Assembly (NCBI GenBank): GCA_023405705.1
Contig: JAEXXR010000265.1
Span: 1-7,208, forward strand
Length of the DNA stretch: 7,208 nucleotides
Direction of reading: 5' to 3'
Origin: Actinomycetes bacterium
Lineage (GTDB): Bacteria; Actinomycetota; Thermoleophilia; Solirubrobacterales; Solirubrobacteraceae
The position numbers were made by a program, and so were the translations under genes. The notes beneath the pieces are model-generated. The model ran no database searches, was not told the DNA's origin, and saw only the letters and a program-made list of their open reading frames with translations. Positions 4,853-7,208 of this stretch are shown in pieces. Position 1 is the stretch's first letter, and every line of letters begins with the position of its first letter.

Positions 4853-6925
4853 ATGCACAAGTCCGCCGGCAGGATCCGGAATGTCGCCCTCGTCGGACAC
4901 CGCGGCAGCGGGAAGACCTCGCTGCACGAGGCTCTGCTCTACACCGCCGGCGCCGCCAACCGCCTCGGCAAGGTGACCGACGGCACGACCTTCTCCGACG
5001 CCGACCCCGACGAGAAGGCGCGCCAGATGTCGATCTCGGCGGCGCTCGCGACCTTCGAGTGGCAGGACCGCAAGGTCAACCTGATCGACACGCCCGGGGA
5101 GCCGAGCTTCGTCGCCGACGCGCTCGGGTCGCTGCGCGTCTGCGAGTCCGCGATCTTCGTCGTCAACGCCGTGATGGGCGTCGAGGTCTCGACACAGCGG
5201 CTGTGGCAGCGCGCCGCCGAACTCGATCTCGCGCGCCTCGTCTTCGTCAACATGCTCGACCGCGAGCGGGCCGACTTCTTCCGCACGTTGGAGTCGCTCA
5301 AGGCCTCGTTCGGCCCGCACGTCGTCGCGACCGAGATCCCGATCGGCAGCGAGCACGAGGTCAGCGGCGTGATCGACCTCGTCGACATGAAGGCGTACGC
5401 CTACGACGGCGACGGCCGCGACAACTGCCGCGAGATCCCGATCCCGCAGGAGCTGGCCGAGGAGGCCCAGACCTACCGCGAGAGACTGATGGACGAGGTC
5501 GCCGAGAACTCCGACGCGCTGATGGAGCGCTACCTCGAGGGTGCGGAGATCTCCCACCAGGAGATCGTCGACGCGCTCAAGGAGGGGACCAACCACGGCG
5601 CGCTGTTCCCGGTCACCTGCGGCGTCGCGACGCGCAACCTCGCGGTCAACCGGCTGCTCGACGCGATCGTCGAGGACCTGCCCTCGCCGGTGAAGCACGG
5701 CGGGCTGGAGGTCGCCGGGATGACGCTGGAGGCGGTCGAGGAGGCCGACCTCTACGCCTACGTCTTCAAGACGCGCGCCGACCCGTTCGCCGGGCGCATC
5801 AACCTCTTCCGCGTCTACCAGGGCGTGATGCGCCACGACAGCCACGTGCTCAACACCCGCGCCCACGCGAAGGAGCGGATCGGCCAGCTGCTGACGTTCA
5901 ACGGCCGCGAGACGATCCACGCCGACGAGTTCGGCCCGGGCGACATCGGCGCGGTCGCGAAGCTGAAGGAGACGCGCTCGGGCGACTGGCTGGCCGCGCG
6001 CGACGAGCCGATCGAGATGCCGTCGATCCCGCTGCCGGCGCCCGTGATGGCGTTCGCGATCGAGCCGCGGACGAAGGGCGACGAGGACAAGGTCTTCACG
6101 GCGCTGAGACGGCTCCAGGAGGAGGACCCGACGATCGACCTCCACCGCGACGAGCAGACCGGCGAGCAGATCGTCGCGGGCTTGTCGCAGATCCACGTCG
6201 AGGTCGTGATCGCCCGTCTGAGCGAGCGGTTCGGGGCGGAGGTGACGCTGAAGCCGCCGCGCGTCCCGTACCGCGAGACGATCCGGGCCGGCGCGAAGGC
6301 ACATGGACGCCACAAGAAGCAGAGCGGCGGCCGCGGCCAGTTCGGCGACTGCAGAATCGAGATCGAGCCGCTGGAGGCCGGCGCGGGCTTCGAGTTCGTC
6401 AACGCGATCAGAGGCGGCGCGATCCCCGGCGGCTTCATCCCGGCGGTCGAGAGAGGCGTCGTCGAGGCGATGGAGCACGGCGCGGTCGCCGGCTACCCGG
6501 TCAAGGACGTGCGCGTGCGGCTGGTCGACGGCTCCTACCACTCCGTCGACTCCTCCGAGATGGCGTTCAAGGTCGCCGGCTCGCACGCGATGAGAGACGC
6601 GCTGGAGCACGCCAGACCGGTGCTGCTGGAGCCGATCATGCAGGTCGCGGTGACCGTCCCGGAGGACTCGGTCGGCGACGTGATCGGCGACCTCAACAGC
6701 CGCCGCGGCCGGCCGCTGGGGATGGAGCCGGCCGGCGGGATGACCGAGGTCAGGGCCGAGGTGCCGATGGCCGAGATGCTCGCCTACGCGCCAGATCTGC
6801 GCGCGATCACGGGCGGCCAGGGCGAGTTCGCGATGGAGTTCGACCACTACGAGGAGGTGCCGCCGCACCTCGCCGGCAGAGTCGTCGAGCAGGCGCGGGA
6901 GGAGGCTGCGGCCGCGCACGCCTGA
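4853..6925 (+). CDS. Elongation factor G-like GTPase (EF-G paralogue)
   Basis: This 690-residue protein has the full five-domain EF-G layout. The G domain (about 8-280) holds the P-loop GHRGSGKT (15-22), DTPG (79-82) and the ERADFF stretch after G4. Domain II is about 297-385, domain III about 395-470, domain IV about 472-590 with the KQSGGRGQFGD core (489-499), and domain V about 595-675. It is not the main fusA: it stands alone rather than in a str operon, and its motifs match the EF-G-like (EF-G2) group. Unusual points are Glu83 where translational GTPases have the catalytic His of DTPGH, RQMSIS (57-62) where switch I normally has RGIT, and NMLD (133-136) in place of NKxD. The last is a single-base AAG/ATG difference at 5252-5254. 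Domains IV and V look intact, so ribosome binding is plausible while GTP hydrolysis may be altered. From memory, mycobacterial EF-G2 was reported to bind nucleotide but to lack ribosome-stimulated GTPase. The cellular role is unknown. Confidence 0.95.
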   Translation: MHKSAGRIRNVALVGHRGSGKTSLHEALLYTAGAANRLGKVTDGTTFSDADPDEKARQMSISAALATFEWQDRKVNLIDTPGEPSFVADALGSLRVCESAIFVVNAVMGVEVSTQRLWQRAAELDLARLVFVNMLDRERADFFRTLESLKASFGPHVVATEIPIGSEHEVSGVIDLVDMKAYAYDGDGRDNCREIPIPQELAEEAQTYRERLMDEVAENSDALMERYLEGAEISHQEIVDALKEGTNHGALFPVTCGVATRNLAVNRLLDAIVEDLPSPVKHGGLEVAGMTLEAVEEADLYAYVFKTRADPFAGRINLFRVYQGVMRHDSHVLNTRAHAKERIGQLLTFNGRETIHADEFGPGDIGAVAKLKETRSGDWLAARDEPIEMPSIPLPAPVMAFAIEPRTKGDEDKVFTALRRLQEEDPTIDLHRDEQTGEQIVAGLSQIHVEVVIARLSERFGAEVTLKPPRVPYRETIRAGAKAHGRHKKQSGGRGQFGDCRIEIEPLEAGAGFEFVNAIRGGAIPGGFIPAVERGVVEAMEHGAVAGYPVKDVRVRLVDGSYHSVDSSEMAFKVAGSHAMRDALEHARPVLLEPIMQVAVTVPEDSVGDVIGDLNSRRGRPLGMEPAGGMTEVRAEVPMAEMLAYAPDLRAITGGQGEFAMEFDHYEEVPPHLAGRVVEQAREEAAAAHA

Positions 6926-6931
6926 CGAAGC

Positions 6932-6944
6932 TCCTGGTTCCTGG
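6932..6944. repeat. Short tandem repeat TCCTGGT-TCCTGG
   Basis: A 7-bp unit is repeated almost twice in the spacer between the EF-G-like stop and the next gene, ending 17 bp before a TACCCT -10-like element. It overlaps where a -35 box or activator site would be. It is short enough to be chance. Confidence 0.4.
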
Positions 6945-6961
6945 CGGTCGGCGGGGGTTGC

Positions 6962-6967
6962 TACCCT
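6962..6967 (+). promoter_or_regulatory. Putative extended -10 element (TGC-TACCCT) for the last gene
   Basis: TACCCT is preceded by TGC (an extended -10 form) and lies exactly 10 nt before ATG 6978. This is the same hexamer and the same spacing as for the HAD gene at 997/1013. It predicts a transcript with almost no leader. Confidence 0.45.
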
Positions 6968-6977
6968 CGTCGGCCTC

Positions 6978-7208
6978 ATGACGACGCGAGACATCCGGAC
7001 GACGCAGGCTCACGTCTCGTGCGACGTGTGCGGCCGGACCCTGCTGCGCGGCGAACGTGCGGAGACGTACATCGCCGGCGGCACCCGTCGCGAGGTCTGC
7101 GAGCTGTGCCAGCCGCGGGCGCTGCACGAGGGCTGGGTCCGCGAGGGCGCCGCGCTGGAGCGCGGGACCCGCTCGGCCCCCGGCGAGCGCCGCCGCTCGC
7201 TGCTGAGC
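6978..7208 (+). CDS. Two-CxxC zinc-ribbon-like protein, N-terminal part (runs off the window)
   Basis: The frame is open from ATG 6978 to the window edge, giving 77 residues. Cys15 and Cys18 (CDVCG) and Cys41 and Cys44 (CELCQ) make two CxxC knuckles 23 residues apart, a typical zinc-ribbon arrangement. Between them lies a short beta-rich stretch (AETYIAGGTRREV). After the second knuckle comes RALHEGWVREGA and then a basic, low-complexity Arg/Ser/Pro tail, probably a linker to another domain beyond the edge. It has no signal peptide. I do not recognise a named family and the function is open. A TACCCT -10 element 10 nt upstream and the lack of a Shine-Dalgarno sequence suggest a leaderless mRNA. 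It has its own promoter after the EF-G-like gene, 52 bp downstream of that stop. Confidence 0.75.
   Translation, partial: MTTRDIRTTQAHVSCDVCGRTLLRGERAETYIAGGTRREVCELCQPRALHEGWVREGAALERGTRSAPGERRRSLLS

Noticed and set aside
4819..6981. Long plus-strand open frame in another register over the EF-G-like gene
   Set aside because: Arg/Gly/Asp-rich nonsense translation. The overlapping frame from 4853 has a Shine-Dalgarno sequence and all EF-G domains.
4628..6994. Long minus-strand open frame opposite the EF-G-like gene
   Set aside because: Low-complexity Arg/Asp/Val-rich product, antisense to a complete EF-G-like protein with clear motifs; a composition artefact.

Overview
The window comes from a high-GC bacterium, roughly 70% GC with stretches near 78%. 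The gene content points to an Actinomycetota member: a FliA/WhiG-type sigma factor directly behind a XerC-like recombinase, a membrane-anchored L,D-transpeptidase with a peptidoglycan-binding-type module, and an EF-G-like GTPase. Protein style and promoter style (TAnnnT hexamers 8-10 nt before the start codon) suggest a deep-branching class such as Thermoleophilia (Solirubrobacterales-like). That placement is inference from memory and was not tested.

Layout: (1) An alpha/beta hydrolase on the minus strand (988-80), with a GC-rich hairpin after its stop. (2) A compact divergent promoter around 997-1003. (3) A HAD-type, 5'-nucleotidase-like phosphatase on plus (1013-1585), whose stop codon sits in a 16-bp palindrome followed by a terminator-like hairpin. 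(4) An L,D-transpeptidase (1695-2732). (5) An unrecognised 100-residue gene on minus (3022-2720), of lower GC, which overlaps the transpeptidase tail by 13 bp and whose start codon interlocks with that of the recombinase. (6) A XerC/D tyrosine recombinase (3021-3947). (7) A FliA/WhiG sigma factor, best read from a CTG start at 3961 to 4752. (8) A strong hairpin and a promoter leading to an EF-G paralogue (4853-6925). (9) The first 77 codons of a two-CxxC, zinc-ribbon-like protein running off the window from 6978.

The recombinase and sigma factor look like a tight operon (13 bp apart, with a Shine-Dalgarno sequence between them). The remaining genes look like single transcription units with their own promoters. 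This is mostly core chromosomal housekeeping and regulation: chromosome dimer resolution, an alternative sigma regulon, cell-wall cross-linking and a translation-factor paralogue. I see no rRNA, tRNA, CRISPR, IS element or obvious defence system, and no convincing new multi-gene system.

The points most worth a second look are the non-ATG start of the sigma factor, the interlocked divergent starts at 3020-3023, the symmetric divergent -10 element at 997-1003, and the altered G3 and G4 motifs of the EF-G-like GTPase.
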